In this document: piece after piece, positions 43,813-55,471 of the stretch
How the letters are laid out: each line of letters starts with the position of its first letter
How positions within the stretch are numbered: position 1 is the first letter of the stretch
NCBI RefSeq assembly: GCF_900102885.1
Contig: NZ_FNGE01000005.1
Coordinates: 1 to 64,000, forward strand
Reading direction: 5' to 3'
Source of the DNA: Paracoccus chinensis
GTDB taxonomy: Bacteria > Pseudomonadota > Alphaproteobacteria > Rhodobacterales > Rhodobacteraceae
Length of the DNA: 64,000 nt
The notes under the pieces: model-generated
The model's input: the letters and a program-made list of their open reading frames with translations, nothing else
Databases searched by the model: none
Told to the model about the DNA's origin: nothing
Program-made: the position numbers and the translations under genes

Positions 43813-44180
43813 CAGGCGGTCGCCGCGCGGGCGATGCACTGCGAGGTCGCGGGACGCGACACGACCGAGGCCACCGCGCCTGCGGCGCCGGGCTGGCCCT
43901 GCTGGGCGGCGATATCAGCCAGTTCCGCCATGGTCGCGTTGGACACGACGCAGTCGGTCAGCGGCCCCACGTTGCGGCCCGGCAGGCGCCGCGCCATCTC
44001 GGCGTTGATGACCTGGCGGGCGGCCGCATTGTTCGGCGTGGCCGCGGGCGGCGTCACCACGACGGCGCCTGCGGGCGGCGCCACGACGACGGGCCCGGGG
44101 GCGACGGTGGGTGGCGGAACGGCCACGCAGCCCGCCAGCGCGGCAGCCGCGGCCAGGACGGGAAGAACGGAAAGACGCAT
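43812..44180 (-). CDS. Small lipoprotein of unknown function, coupled to sdhA
   Basis: The 122-residue product has a lipoprotein signal (lipobox LAGC, cysteine at residue 18), a Pro/Val/Ala-rich linker (about 20-50) and a compact C-terminal part with two cysteines (TDCVVSNAT and SQCIARA) that may pair. Its start codon overlaps the sdhA stop as TGATG. I recognise no domain. Being translationally coupled to sdhA on one side and to another lipoprotein on the other, it is clearly part of the sdh transcript; a role in the periplasm near complex II is possible but unsupported. Confidence 0.75.
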   Translation of the reverse strand: MRLSVLPVLAAAAALAGCVAVPPPTVAPGPVVVAPPAGAVVVTPPAATPNNAAARQVINAEMARRLPGRNVGPLTDCVVSNATMAELADIAAQQGQPGAAGAVASVVSRPATSQCIARAATA

Positions 44181-45982
44181 CAGTAGACCCTCGCTTTCGG
44201 TGCGATCTTCTTTGGATCGATCCCGCCGTCCTCGTGCTTCGTCAGAGGCTCGAGATGGACGGGCCGATAAGCGAGTTTGACGTCATTTCCATCGACCCAC
44301 GCAAGCGAATGCTTGCGCCAGTTGGCGTCATCCCGCTCGGGATAGTCCTCGTGCGCGTGGGCGCCGCGCGATTCCTTGCGCGCCTCGGCGGCGACGATGG
44401 TCGCCAGCGCGTTCGGCATCAGGTTGGTCAGTTCCAGCGTTTCCATCAGGTCGCTGTTCCAGATCAGGCTGCGGTCGGTCACGCGCAGGTCGTCCAGCCC
44501 CAGCGCGATCTCACGCATCTTGTCCACGCCCTCGGCCAGCGTCTTGTCGGTGCGGAACACCGCCGCGTCCGACTGCATCGTGCGCTGCATCCGGTCGCGC
44601 AGGACCGCCGTGGGCGTGCCGCCCTGGGCGTGGCGCAGCGAGTCGAAGCGGTCGAGCGCGCGTTCCACCTCGGCCCTGTTGGTCGAGGGAATGGCGCCCG
44701 CGCGGTCCACCACCTCGCCCGCCCGGATCGCGGCGGCGCGGCCGAAGACCACAAGGTCGATGAGGCTGTTGGAACCCAAGCGGTTCGCGCCGTGGACTGA
44801 GGCGCAGCCCGCCTCGCCCACCGCCATCAGGCCGGGGAAGATGCGGTCGGGGTTGCCCTGCTCGGGGGCGAGGACCTCGCCCCAGTAGTTCGTCGGGATG
44901 CCGCCCATGTTGTAATGCACGGTCGGCAGCACCGGGATCGGCTCGCGCGTGACATCGACGCCGGCGAAGATCTTGGCGGATTCGCTGATGCCCGGCAGGC
45001 GCTCGTGCAGCGTCTCGGGCGGCAGGTGCGACAGGTGCAGGAAGATGTGGTCCTTGTGCTCGCCCACGCCGCGGCCCTCGCGGATCTCAAGCGTCATGCA
45101 GCGGCTGACCACGTCGCGCGAGGCAAGGTCCTTGTAGGTCGGGGCGTAGCGTTCCATGAACCGCTCGCCTTCCGAGTTCGTCAGGTAGCCGCCCTCGCCC
45201 CGCGCCCCTTCGGTGATGAGGCAGCCCGAGCCGTAGATGCCGGTCGGGTGGAACTGCACGAACTCCATGTCCTGCAGCGGCAGGCCTGCACGGGCCACCA
45301 TGCCGCCGCCGTCGCCGGTGCAGCTGTGGGCCGAGGTCGCGCTGAAATAGGCGCGGCCATAGCCGCCGGTCGCCAGCACCACCATCTTGGCGTTGAAGAC
45401 GTGGATCGTGCCGTCGTCCAGCTTCCAGCAGACCACGCCGGTGCAGGCCCCGTCCGTGATGATGAGGTCGAGCGCGAAATACTCGATGAAGAACTCGGCC
45501 TTTTCCTTGAGGCTTTGGCCATACAGCGTGTGCAGGATCGCGTGGCCGGTCCGGTCGGCGGCGGCGCAGGTGCGCTGGACGGGCGGGCCCTCGCCGAACT
45601 CGGTCGTGTGGCCGCCGAAGGGGCGCTGGTAGATCTTGCCTTCCTCGGTGCGCGAGAAGGGCACGCCGTAGTGTTCCAGCTCATAGACCGCGGCGGGCGC
45701 GGACCGCGCGAGGTATTCCATGGCGTCCGTGTCGCCCAGCCAGTCCGAGCCCTTCACGGTGTCGTAAAGGTGCCACTGCCAGCTGTCCGGTCCCATGTTC
45801 GACAGCGAGGCGGCGATGCCGCCCTGGGCCGCGACGGTGTGGCTGCGGGTCGGGAAGACCTTGGTCACGCAAGCGGTGCGGAAGCCCTGCTCGGCCATGC
45901 CGAGGGTCGCGCGCAGGCCCGCGCCGCCGGCCCCCACCACCACCACGTCATAGTCGTGCGTCTGATATTCGTAAGCGGACAT
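44180..45982 (-). CDS. sdhA: Succinate dehydrogenase flavoprotein subunit
   Basis: SdhA oxidises succinate to fumarate with covalently bound FAD. The 600-residue product has the dinucleotide motif [12 protein letters not shown], the FAD-linked H48 in [14 protein letters not shown], and the catalytic segments around [21 protein letters not shown] and [13 protein letters not shown]. The C-terminal helical domain ends KIAPKARVY. It starts seven bases after sdhD and is coupled to the small lipoprotein gene downstream. Confidence 0.97.
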   Translation of the reverse strand: MSAYEYQTHDYDVVVVGAGGAGLRATLGMAEQGFRTACVTKVFPTRSHTVAAQGGIAASLSNMGPDSWQWHLYDTVKGSDWLGDTDAMEYLARSAPAAVYELEHYGVPFSRTEEGKIYQRPFGGHTTEFGEGPPVQRTCAAADRTGHAILHTLYGQSLKEKAEFFIEYFALDLIITDGACTGVVCWKLDDGTIHVFNAKMVVLATGGYGRAYFSATSAHSCTGDGGGMVARAGLPLQDMEFVQFHPTGIYGSGCLITEGARGEGGYLTNSEGERFMERYAPTYKDLASRDVVSRCMTLEIREGRGVGEHKDHIFLHLSHLPPETLHERLPGISESAKIFAGVDVTREPIPVLPTVHYNMGGIPTNYWGEVLAPEQGNPDRIFPGLMAVGEAGCASVHGANRLGSNSLIDLVVFGRAAAIRAGEVVDRAGAIPSTNRAEVERALDRFDSLRHAQGGTPTAVLRDRMQRTMQSDAAVFRTDKTLAEGVDKMREIALGLDDLRVTDRSLIWNSDLMETLELTNLMPNALATIVAAEARKESRGAHAHEDYPERDDANWRKHSLAWVDGNDVKLAYRPVHLEPLTKHEDGGIDPKKIAPKARVY

Positions 45983-45989
45983 GGAAACC

Positions 45990-46406
45990 TCAGTTGACGA
46001 CGACGGCGGCCACGGGCGCGACCACGGGGGACAGCGCCATGCGCGCCAGCGCATAGACGACCACGGCGATCACCGCCCAGCCGAACAGTTGCGAGGCAAG
46101 GATGGCGACGCGGCGCTCGGTGTGATCGGCATAGTCGTCGATCATGATGCGGGTGCCGTTGATGTAGTGGAGCATGCCCACGATCAGGAACAGCGCGGTG
46201 ACGATCGCCGGATAGGGACGGCTGAAATAGGCGAAGACCGCATGGTGCGGCAGGCCCAGCGCCGAAGCGACGACGAAGATGAAGGCGGGCGTCAGGATCA
46301 GCAGCGCGACCGAGCTGACGGTCATCGACCAGTGCTGCGCGGTGCCGGTGCTGGGACCGGCGGCGCCGAGGCCGCGGGCGGCCTTGCGGGGAGTGATGTA
46401 GCGCAT
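45990..46406 (-). CDS. sdhD: Succinate dehydrogenase membrane anchor subunit
   Basis: SdhD, with SdhC, anchors the enzyme and binds haem b and ubiquinone. The 138-residue product has three membrane helices (about 30-52, 60-85 and 105-130) with the haem/quinone-region motif [16 protein letters not shown], whose His-Tyr and Asp-Tyr are typical. The order sdhC-sdhD-sdhA agrees with other alphaproteobacteria. Confidence 0.93.
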   Translation of the reverse strand: MRYITPRKAARGLGAAGPSTGTAQHWSMTVSSVALLILTPAFIFVVASALGLPHHAVFAYFSRPYPAIVTALFLIVGMLHYINGTRIMIDDYADHTERRVAILASQLFGWAVIAVVVYALARMALSPVVAPVAAVVVN

Positions 46407-46417
46407 GGAACGTCCCC

Positions 46418-46807
46418 TCAGAACACGAACAGGATGGCGGTGATGAGCGTCAGCACCACCGAGCCGATGATCAGCACCCAGCTTGCGCGCTGCGCGTCGT
46501 CGCGGGTCAGCAGCAGGCCCGCGTCATAGCACAGGTGCCGGATGCCGGACAGGAAGTGGAACCACAGCGCCCAGGCCGAGCCGAACAGGACCAGGTAGCC
46601 GATCCAGCTGCGCACCACCCAGTCGGCGGTGGCAAAGGCGCGGGGCCCGGTCGCCGCGGCCACCAGCCACCAGACGATCAGCAGAAGCCCGGCCAGCATG
46701 GCCTGCCCGGTGATGCGGGTCATGATCGAGGTGATCGCCGCCATCGGCAGGCGATAGACGGTCAGATGGGGCGAAAGCGGGCGGTTGCCGCGGGGGATGT
46801 CTGCCAT
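46418..46807 (-). CDS. sdhC: Succinate dehydrogenase cytochrome b556 subunit
   Basis: The 129-residue product has the family start MADIPRGNRPLSPHLTVYR, then SIMTRITGQAM and three membrane helices with the haem-ligand region HFLSGIRHLCYDAG. The ATG at 46807 has an AGGAG leader and is preferred over an ATG ten codons upstream. It is the first gene of the operon; the upstream 170 bp hold the paired GTGATCAC element. Confidence 0.94.
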   Translation of the reverse strand: MADIPRGNRPLSPHLTVYRLPMAAITSIMTRITGQAMLAGLLLIVWWLVAAATGPRAFATADWVVRSWIGYLVLFGSAWALWFHFLSGIRHLCYDAGLLLTRDDAQRASWVLIIGSVVLTLITAILFVF

Positions 46808-46944
46808 GGGCGCTCCTGTCCGAAAAGCGCGGGCCAAGCTGGCGCGCGGGCTGGCTTGAAATCGGAGTCTCTCTAGTCATCCTTTCGTCGCTGTCACGAG
46901 TTTGTTCAAGTCCCCGACAGGCTTTCGCGCTGTTAGCGCAAATC

Positions 46945-46973
46945 GTGATCACAAGCTGCGAAACAGTGATCAC
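46945..46973 (-). promoter_or_regulatory. Paired GTGATCAC palindromes upstream of the sdh operon
   Basis: Two perfect 8-bp palindromes GTGATCAC occur at 46945-46952 and 46966-46973, 21 bp apart start to start. Read toward sdhC each is TGTGATCAC with 12 bases between. They lie about 138 bp before the sdhC start and just beyond the end of the upstream nuclease-like gene. The same pair with the same spacing precedes sucC. This looks like a site for a dimeric regulator pair binding on one face of the helix. Confidence 0.75.
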
Positions 46974-46977
46974 AAAC

Positions 46978-47844
46978 TCAGGGCGTCAAGGTCGTTCTCT
47001 GTCCTCGATGGTCCGAGCCAAGGCCCGGCCGCATCTGGGTGGCGGCGCTCCAGCCTTCCGGGGCAAGCAGGTGGTCGAGGGTGATCGGCAGGCCGCCAAG
47101 CGAGAAGCTGGGCCGCAGGGGACCCGCGCGGTCGGTCCCGGTGGCCTCGGCGATGCTGGCGACCGTCTGCGACCAGGGCACGGCATTGAAGTCGCCCGCG
47201 AGGATCACCGGACGCGGCAGGTCGCGCAGCCTGGGCAGCAGGTGCGCGACCTGCTCCGGCTGGCTCTGGGGCCACGGCCAGTCAAGGTGCAGCGAGGCCA
47301 CCGCCGCCTCTCCCTGCGGCAGCGCCACCCGCACCCAGGCAAGGCCGACGCCCGTGGCGCAGTAAGGCTCTCCCTGAAAGGGCCAGCGCGACAGTATCGA
47401 CACCGTGCCGGGCGTGTTCGAGGGGCAGACCGCCTGATGCGGCAGCACATCGGCCAGCATTCCGGTCAGTTCGCCATTCTGCGCGCTGAGTTCCTGCAGC
47501 AGCGCCACGTCCGCGCCGCTGTCCCGGATGTCGGCGGCAATCTGCGCCGGATCGTCAACGGAATAGAGCAGGTTCTTCTGGTAGACGACGATCCCCTGCC
47601 CCGGCTCGGGCCCCTCGATCGGCCGCATGGCCCAGAGGATCGGCGCCAGCGCCAGCACCCCGCCGGCCACGGCCGCCCAGCCCATCCTTCCCCGAAGAAG
47701 CAGCCCGGCAATCACCAGCAGCGCCGCGAGAAAGGGCCGCCCCACGGCCAGCGAGTCGCCCGCCGGATGAAGCGGGCCTGCAAAGGTCGCACCCAGCACC
47801 ACGAGCCCCGCAGCAAGGGCCGCAGTTGCAAGCCCGCGCCTCAC
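46978..47844 (-). CDS. Endonuclease/exonuclease/phosphatase-family protein, membrane-anchored
   Basis: The 288-residue product has two or three N-terminal hydrophobic helices (about 5-25, 35-52 and 56-72) followed by an EEP domain (about 85-285) with QKNLLY, ALLQELSAQN (metal-binding Glu), VILAGDFNAVPWS and the C-terminal LGSDHRGQR, where Asp-His are catalytic. Members hydrolyse phosphodiesters of nucleic acids, lipids or inositol phosphates; the membrane part places the active site probably in the periplasm. It overlaps the mch gene by four bases. Confidence 0.85.
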   Translation of the reverse strand: MRRGLATAALAAGLVVLGATFAGPLHPAGDSLAVGRPFLAALLVIAGLLLRGRMGWAAVAGGVLALAPILWAMRPIEGPEPGQGIVVYQKNLLYSVDDPAQIAADIRDSGADVALLQELSAQNGELTGMLADVLPHQAVCPSNTPGTVSILSRWPFQGEPYCATGVGLAWVRVALPQGEAAVASLHLDWPWPQSQPEQVAHLLPRLRDLPRPVILAGDFNAVPWSQTVASIAEATGTDRAGPLRPSFSLGGLPITLDHLLAPEGWSAATQMRPGLGSDHRGQRTTLTP

Positions 47845-48875
47845 AGCGGCATCAGCGCCCAGTAGTCGAGGTCGAGCAGGACGTGCGGCGCGTAGCGGCC
47901 GTCCTCGCGCTTCAGCGTCAGGTCACCGGGCGGACCCTTGTGGGCGACCAGCCGCAGCCGGACGGCGCCCACGCCAGGGGCATTGGTCGGCGCGCGGTCC
48001 AGCACCTCGGACCAGGCGCGCACGGTGTCGCCTGCAAAGCAGGGGTTGGCGTGGGCGCCTGCGTTCAGCGCCACGATCAGTTGCGCGTTCGCCAGCCCGT
48101 TGAAGGACAGCGCGCGCGCCAGGCTGATGACATGGCCGCCATAGATCAGGCGCTTGCCGTCCTCGCGGAAGGTGGCGTCGAAATGGACCTTGGCGGTGTT
48201 CTGCCACAGCCGGGTGGCGAGCATGTGCTCGGCCTCCTCCACCGTCACGGCGTCCACGTGATCGATGACCTCGCCCACCTGGTAGTCGCCCCAGCGGTGC
48301 GGCTCTCCGGCCAGGGTGAAGTCGTAGTCGCTGAAGTCGAGCCCGTCGGGGATCACCAGCGCGTCGGGAAGCACCACGCGGTCGAGGCGCGGCACGACCT
48401 CGTCGGGCGCGGGACTGGCGGCGTCGCGCTTCCGCACCATGACCCAGCGGACATATTCCAGCACCGGCACGTCGCGCTGGTTCAGGCCGCGCGTGCGGAC
48501 ATAGACGTTCCCCGAGGTCCCATTCGAGTTCTGCTTGATCCCGATCACCTCGGATTCCGCGCGCAGGGTGTCGCCGGGCCAGACGGGTTCCAGCCAGCGC
48601 CCCTCGGCATAGCCCAGGTTCGCCACTGCGTTCAGCGACACGTCCGGCACCGTCTTGCCGAAGACCGTGTGGAAGGCGATCAGGTCGTCCAGCGGCGAGG
48701 CCGCCAGCCCGCAGGCCCGCGCGAAGTCGTCCGAGGAATGCAGCGCGTGGCGCGCCGGGTAAAGCGCATGGTACAGCGCCCGCTCGCCGCCCGAGACGGT
48801 GCGGGGAACGGCGTGGCGGATCACGTCTCCGACCCGGTAATCCTCAAAGAAGCGGCCTGCGTTGGTCTTGGTCAT
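47841..48875 (-). CDS. mch: Mesaconyl-CoA hydratase (ethylmalonyl-CoA pathway)
   Basis: Mch hydrates mesaconyl-C1-CoA to beta-methylmalyl-CoA in the ethylmalonyl-CoA pathway for acetyl-CoA assimilation. The 344-residue product is a double hotdog MaoC-like dehydratase (N-terminal half with RFFEDYRVGDVIRH, C-terminal half with HRWGDYQVGEVIDH) and has the length of the Rhodobacter sphaeroides enzyme. It overlaps the DUF1737 gene upstream and the nuclease-like gene downstream by four bases each. Together with the malyl-CoA lyase/thioesterase family gene in the same operon, it makes the pathway call fairly safe. Confidence 0.88.
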   Translation of the reverse strand: MTKTNAGRFFEDYRVGDVIRHAVPRTVSGGERALYHALYPARHALHSSDDFARACGLAASPLDDLIAFHTVFGKTVPDVSLNAVANLGYAEGRWLEPVWPGDTLRAESEVIGIKQNSNGTSGNVYVRTRGLNQRDVPVLEYVRWVMVRKRDAASPAPDEVVPRLDRVVLPDALVIPDGLDFSDYDFTLAGEPHRWGDYQVGEVIDHVDAVTVEEAEHMLATRLWQNTAKVHFDATFREDGKRLIYGGHVISLARALSFNGLANAQLIVALNAGAHANPCFAGDTVRAWSEVLDRAPTNAPGVGAVRLRLVAHKGPPGDLTLKREDGRYAPHVLLDLDYWALMPL

Positions 48876-49078
48876 TGCTCGCCCAGCTTCATGTCGGGAT
48901 GATAGTCGGCCTCGATCTCCTTGGTGACCGCTTGCGCGCAGCGCATGATGCCGCGGGTCGGGTCGAAGGCGATCGAGGGCGCGCCGTGCAGCACCCAGCC
49001 CTTCGACAGCGCGAGGCTGACCTTGTGGCAGAAGGCCGAGGTGTCGTCTTCGGTCAGCAGGCGGTAGATCAGGGGCAT
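48872..49078 (-). CDS. DUF1737-containing small protein
   Basis: The 68-residue product (MPLIYRLLTEDDTSAFCHKV, then LSKGWVLHGAPSIAFDPTRG) matches the short DUF1737 domain, which also occurs fused to other small proteins and has no known function. Start at 49078 lies two bases past the NnrU-type gene; its end overlaps mch by four bases. Both junctions argue for a true operon member. Confidence 0.82.
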   Translation of the reverse strand: MPLIYRLLTEDDTSAFCHKVSLALSKGWVLHGAPSIAFDPTRGIMRCAQAVTKEIEADYHPDMKLGEQ

Positions 49079-49080
49079 CC

Positions 49081-49626
49081 TCAGGCTCCGAAGGGGTTGG
49101 GGCCGACCCACCCGTGGATCAGGCCGACGACCAGATAGACGACCACGGCGCCGACGGCGGCCATGACCTCTTTCCGGATCACCGTCTGGTGCGGAGGGCG
49201 CACCCAGTTCGGCTCGGCCCGGTTGATGACGGCCATCTCGACCAGCGCCCAGAGCAGCAGCCCGCCGAACAGGACGAAGGACGGCAGGTCACCGTTCGTC
49301 AGCAGATGCGCGCCGGCCCAGAGCGAAAAGCCCGTCAGCTGCGGGTGGCGCATCTGGGTGCCGATGCGGTTTCTGATCCCGGCCGAGGCGAACAGGAAGA
49401 AGGCCACCAGCACCAGCAGGTTGTTGATCCCCTTCAGCGCCGGGCCTGCCGCCCACCACATCACGATGTCGGCCCGCTGGTAGCCGATGGTCATCAGGAT
49501 CACCGACGCGACCAGCGCCAGCGCGACGATGCCCTTGCGCCGGTTGTCCGGGCCGGGATGCGGCGCCATGCGCTTGTAAAGATGGGCGCCCCACCAGAGC
49601 GCGAGGCCGAGGATCAGCAGGATCAT
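49081..49626 (-). CDS. NnrU-family membrane protein
   Basis: The 181-residue product has five to six membrane helices and the NnrU/isoprenylcysteine methyltransferase-like features RHPQLTGFSLWAGAHLLTNGD and an internal HLYKRMAPHPGPD loop. NnrU was named from a denitrification region of Rhodobacter sphaeroides, but its function is unsettled; no nitrogen-oxide genes are nearby here. It lies between the lyase-family gene (39 bp) and the DUF1737 gene (2 bp). Confidence 0.85.
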   Translation of the reverse strand: MILLILGLALWWGAHLYKRMAPHPGPDNRRKGIVALALVASVILMTIGYQRADIVMWWAAGPALKGINNLLVLVAFFLFASAGIRNRIGTQMRHPQLTGFSLWAGAHLLTNGDLPSFVLFGGLLLWALVEMAVINRAEPNWVRPPHQTVIRKEVMAAVGAVVVYLVVGLIHGWVGPNPFGA

Positions 49627-49665
49627 GCGAGGGCGTCCTTCATCCGGTTTGGCGCCACCCTGCCA

Positions 49666-50505
49666 TCAGCCCGCCAGCGCGGCAATCGCCTGGGCCTTGG
49701 CCAGGGTGCGGCGTGCTGTCTCGACATGCAGGTTCTCGACGATGCGGCCATCGACGACCGCCACGGCCTTGCCTTCCGCAATGGCGGCCTCGTAGGCCTC
49801 GATCTGGCGGCGGGACAGGTCCACCTCGGCCTCGGACGGCGCAAAGGCGGCATTGGCGATGTCGAGCTGCGCGGGGTGGATCAGGGTCTTGCCGTCGAAG
49901 CCCATGTCGCGGCCCTGCTCGCATTCGGCGCGCAGGCCTTCGGCGTCCTTGAAGGCGTTGAAGACGCCGTCCACGATCACCCGGCCATGGGCGCGGGCCG
50001 CCAGCAGGCAGAGCCCCAGGCCCGCCTGCATCGCCAGCCGGTCGGGCCGGTTGCGGCTGCCCAGTTCCTTGGCAAGGTCGTTGGTGCCCATCACCATGCC
50101 CTGCAGACGGGGATGGGCGGCGATGGCGGCGGCGTTCAGCATCCCCAGCGCCGTTTCCATCATCGCCCACAAGGGCGTGTCGGGGACGATGGCCGTGACC
50201 GCATCCAGGTCCTCGGGGCGGCTGACCTTGGGGACCAGCACCGCGTCCGCGCCCGTGGCGAAGGCCGCAGCGTCGTCCCGTCCCCATTCGGTGTCGAAGC
50301 CGTTGATCCGTACGATCCGTGCCCGCCCGCCGTAATCCTGCGCCAGCGCCGCCTTCAGCAGGTCCCGCGCGCCGGGCTTTTCGGCCGGGGCCACCGCGTC
50401 CTCGAGGTCGAAGATGATCGCGTCGGCGGCAAGCGTCCGCGCCTTTTCCATCGCGCGCTGGTTGGCCGCGGGAATGTAGAGGACCGAGCGGTAGGGGCGC
50501 GACAT
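49666..50505 (-). CDS. HpcH/HpaI-family malyl-CoA lyase or (S)-malyl-CoA thioesterase
   Basis: The 279-residue TIM-barrel protein has the CitE-like Mg2+-binding and CoA-binding segments RSVLYIPAANQRAMEKA, AIIFDLEDAVAPAEK, VRINGFDTEWG, PLWAMMETALGML and GFDGKTLIHPAQLDI. Length and the shared operon with mch favour the Mcl2-type malyl-CoA thioesterase of the ethylmalonyl-CoA pathway, but a malyl/beta-methylmalyl-CoA lyase cannot be excluded from sequence. The ATG at 50505 follows AGGAGAGTTTGCCGCC. It heads the five-gene operon that continues to 46978. Confidence 0.85.
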   Translation of the reverse strand: MSRPYRSVLYIPAANQRAMEKARTLAADAIIFDLEDAVAPAEKPGARDLLKAALAQDYGGRARIVRINGFDTEWGRDDAAAFATGADAVLVPKVSRPEDLDAVTAIVPDTPLWAMMETALGMLNAAAIAAHPRLQGMVMGTNDLAKELGSRNRPDRLAMQAGLGLCLLAARAHGRVIVDGVFNAFKDAEGLRAECEQGRDMGFDGKTLIHPAQLDIANAAFAPSEAEVDLSRRQIEAYEAAIAEGKAVAVVDGRIVENLHVETARRTLAKAQAIAALAG

Positions 50506-50676
50506 GGCGGCAAACTCTCCTGCTTGAAAAAGGTCCCGCAGATGAGTGCCCGCTCGACCTGCCCTCGGCAAGGGCGTTCGGCGCGCGTCCTTAGAGTTTG
50601 TTAGTGGAACCCGAGCGCCCCCCTCGGACTTTCCACGTCCGACGACCTGCTCTGCCCAACCCCGAAAGGACAGCAC

Positions 50677-53086
<2,410 letters not shown>

Positions 53087-53112
53087 GCGACCCTGCCTTC
53101 CGTCACATGATC

Positions 53113-53139
53113 AGGGCCGCCCGGCTGGGCGGCCCTTTC
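53113..53139 (+). terminator. Rho-independent terminator of mdh
   Basis: AGGGCCGCCC-GGCT-GGGCGGCCCT followed by TTC, 27 bp after the mdh stop. It separates mdh from the sucCDAB transcript. Confidence 0.82.
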
Positions 53140-53202
53140 ACTTGTGCGGAAGGGTCCGGGAGGGCTGGACCCGAGGGCGGCATACAAAGGTACATGAACA
53201 CT

Positions 53203-53231
53203 GTGATCACATGCCGAGGGCGTGTGATCAC
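53203..53231 (+). promoter_or_regulatory. Paired GTGATCAC palindromes upstream of sucC
   Basis: GTGATCAC is at 53203-53210 and 53224-53231, again 21 bp start to start and TGTGATCAC-N12-TGTGATCAC. The pair lies 104 bp before the sucC start codon and matches the pair in front of sdhC in sequence, number, orientation and spacing. I saw no other intergenic copy in the window. Confidence 0.75.
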
Positions 53232-53265
53232 GGAACTCGCAAAAAGTGCTGCCCCGCATCAAAAG

Positions 53266-53326
53266 CAGAACGCGCGGCTTTGCTTTGCACGCGCGTTCTG
53301 GCACATGAACCGCAAGTTTCCTTGCG
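53266..53326 (+). ncRNA. Structured 5' leader of sucC with two hairpins
   Basis: First hairpin: CAGAACGCGCG (53266-53276) with CGCGCGTTCTG (53290-53300), 11 bp perfect, loop of 13. Second: CGCAAG (53311-53316), loop TTTC, CTTGCG (53321-53326), whose 3' arm runs into the GCGAGG ribosome-binding site of sucC (53324-53329). The second could limit ribosome access. It does not match a leader class I know. Whether it is transcribed depends on the promoter position, which I cannot fix. Confidence 0.5.
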
Positions 53327-53334
53327 AGGTTCCC

Positions 53335-54528
53335 ATGAACATCCACGAATACCAGGCCAAGGCACTGCTCAAGCAATACGGCGCCCCGGTGTCCGAGGGC
53401 CGCGCGGTCCTCAGCGCCGACGAAGCCGAGGCGAAGGCCCGCGAACTGCCCGGCCCGCTCTGGGTCGTCAAGTCGCAGATCCACGCGGGCGGCCGCGGCA
53501 AGGGCCGGTTCAAGGAAGCCGAGGCGGGCGAGAAGGGCGGCGTCCGCCTGGCCAAGTCGGTCGAGGAAGTGGTCGAGAACGTCCGGCAGATGCTCGGCTC
53601 GACGCTGGTCACGCACCAGACCGGCCCGGCCGGCAAGCAGGTGAACCGCATCTACCTGGAAGACGGCTCGGACATCGCGCGCGAGTTGTATCTGGCGCTG
53701 CTGGTTGACCGCTCCTCCTCGCGCATCAGCTTCGTCGCCTCGACCGAGGGCGGCATGGACATCGAGGAAGTCGCGGCCTCGACCCCCGAGAAGATCGTGT
53801 CCTTCTCGGTTGATCCCGCCTCGGGCCTGTCGGACTTCCACGGCCGCCGCGTGGCCTTCGCGCTGGGCCTGACCGGCGACCAGGTCAAGCAGTGCGTGGC
53901 GCTGGTGAAGCTGCTGTACAAGGCCTTTGTCGAGCGCGACATGGAGATGCTCGAGATCAACCCCCTGATCGTGACCGAGCAGGGCCAGATCAAGGTCCTC
54001 GACGCCAAGGTCAGCTTCGACAACAACGCGCTCTATCGCCAGAAAGAGGTGATGGGCTTGCGCGACGAGACCGAGGAAGACTCCAAGGAACTCGAAGCCT
54101 CGAAATACGACCTGAACTACATCGCGCTGGACGGCGAGATCGGCTGCATGGTGAACGGCGCCGGGCTTGCGATGGCGACGATGGACATCATCAAGCTTTA
54201 CGGTGCGGAACCGGCGAACTTCCTGGACGTCGGCGGCGGCGCCTCCAAGGAGAAGGTCACCGAGGCCTTCAAGATCATCACCTCGGACCCGAACGTCAAA
54301 GGGATCCTCGTCAACATCTTCGGCGGCATCATGCGCTGCGACATCATCGCCGAGGGCATCATCGCCGCGGTGAAGGAAGTCGGCCTGCAGGTCCCGCTGG
54401 TCGTGCGGCTTGAGGGCACCAACGTGGACCTTGGCAAGCAGATCATCCGCGAGAGCGGGCTGAACGTGATCCCGGCGGACGACCTGTCGGACGCGGCCGA
54501 GAAGATCGTGAAAGCGGTCAAGGGCTGA
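53335..54528 (+). CDS. sucC: Succinyl-CoA synthetase beta subunit
   Basis: SucC, with SucD, converts succinyl-CoA to succinate with nucleoside triphosphate formation. The 397-residue product starts [19 protein letters not shown] and shows the ATP-grasp domain ([29 protein letters not shown]) and the CoA-ligase-like end with the power helix region ([15 protein letters not shown]). The length equals that of typical SucC. An in-frame ATG ten codons upstream is less likely. The structured leader is described separately. Confidence 0.97.
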   Translation: MNIHEYQAKALLKQYGAPVSEGRAVLSADEAEAKARELPGPLWVVKSQIHAGGRGKGRFKEAEAGEKGGVRLAKSVEEVVENVRQMLGSTLVTHQTGPAGKQVNRIYLEDGSDIARELYLALLVDRSSSRISFVASTEGGMDIEEVAASTPEKIVSFSVDPASGLSDFHGRRVAFALGLTGDQVKQCVALVKLLYKAFVERDMEMLEINPLIVTEQGQIKVLDAKVSFDNNALYRQKEVMGLRDETEEDSKELEASKYDLNYIALDGEIGCMVNGAGLAMATMDIIKLYGAEPANFLDVGGGASKEKVTEAFKIITSDPNVKGILVNIFGGIMRCDIIAEGIIAAVKEVGLQVPLVVRLEGTNVDLGKQIIRESGLNVIPADDLSDAAEKIVKAVKG

Positions 54529-54586
54529 TCGTGACGGCGCGGCACCGCCGCGCTTCACCTTCCCAGAGTTTCAAGGAAAGCCACAC

Positions 54587-55471
54587 ATGGCCATTCTCGT
54601 CGACAAGAACACCAAGGTCATCACCCAAGGCATCACCGGCAGCCAGGGGACGTTCCACACCGAGCAGGCGATTGCCTATGGCACGCAGATGGTCGGCGGC
54701 GTGACCCCTGGAAAGGGCGGCACCACCCATCTCGACCTGCCCGTCTTCAACTCGGTCCACGAGGCCGTGGAGAAGACCGGCGCCAACGCCTCGGTCATCT
54801 ATGTCCCCCCGCCCTTCGCGGCGGACTCGATCCTGGAAGCGATCGACGCGCAGGTGCCGCTGATCGTCTGCATCACGGAAGGCATCCCGGTGCTGGACAT
54901 GATGAAGGTGAAGCGCGCGCTGGAAGGCTCGTCCTCGCGCCTGATCGGGCCGAACTGCCCCGGCATCATGACGCCCGACGAATGCAAGATCGGCATCATG
55001 CCGGGTTCCATCTTCAAGCGCGGCCGCGTGGGCGTCGTCTCGCGGTCCGGCACGCTGACCTATGAGGCGGTCAAGCAGACCTCGGACGTGGGCCTCGGCC
55101 AGTCCTCGGCCGTCGGCATCGGCGGCGACCCGATCAAGGGGATGGAGCATATCGACGTGCTGGAAATGTTCCTGGCCGACGACGAGACCGACGCCATCAT
55201 CATGATCGGCGAGATCGGGGGTTCCGCCGAGGAAGACGCGGCGCAGTTCCTGGCCGACGAGAAGAAGCGCGGCCGCTGGAAGCCGATCGCGGGCTTCATC
55301 GCGGGCCGCACCGCGCCTCCCGGCCGTCGCATGGGCCATGCCGGCGCCATCGTCTCGGGCGGCAAGGGCGACGCGGAATCCAAGATCGCCGCGATGAAGG
55401 CCGCCGGCATCATCGTCGCCGACAGCCCCGCGGGCCTGGGCGAGGCCGTGCTGAAGGCCATGGGCCGCTAA
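54587..55471 (+). CDS. sucD: Succinyl-CoA synthetase alpha subunit
   Basis: SucD binds CoA and carries the phosphorylated histidine. The 294-residue product has [24 protein letters not shown] at the CoA site and the active-site loop [15 protein letters not shown] with the catalytic His. It starts 58 bp after sucC with AAGGAAAG as a ribosome-binding site and forms the synthetase heterodimer with SucC. Confidence 0.97.
   Translation: MAILVDKNTKVITQGITGSQGTFHTEQAIAYGTQMVGGVTPGKGGTTHLDLPVFNSVHEAVEKTGANASVIYVPPPFAADSILEAIDAQVPLIVCITEGIPVLDMMKVKRALEGSSSRLIGPNCPGIMTPDECKIGIMPGSIFKRGRVGVVSRSGTLTYEAVKQTSDVGLGQSSAVGIGGDPIKGMEHIDVLEMFLADDETDAIIMIGEIGGSAEEDAAQFLADEKKRGRWKPIAGFIAGRTAPPGRRMGHAGAIVSGGKGDAESKIAAMKAAGIIVADSPAGLGEAVLKAMGR

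Noticed and set aside
46945..46973. CRP/FNR site reading of the GTGATCAC pair
   Set aside because: CRP-type sites are TGTGA-N6-TCACA and FNR sites TTGAT-N4-ATCAA; here the half-sites are fused with no spacer, so the pair does not fit either family.
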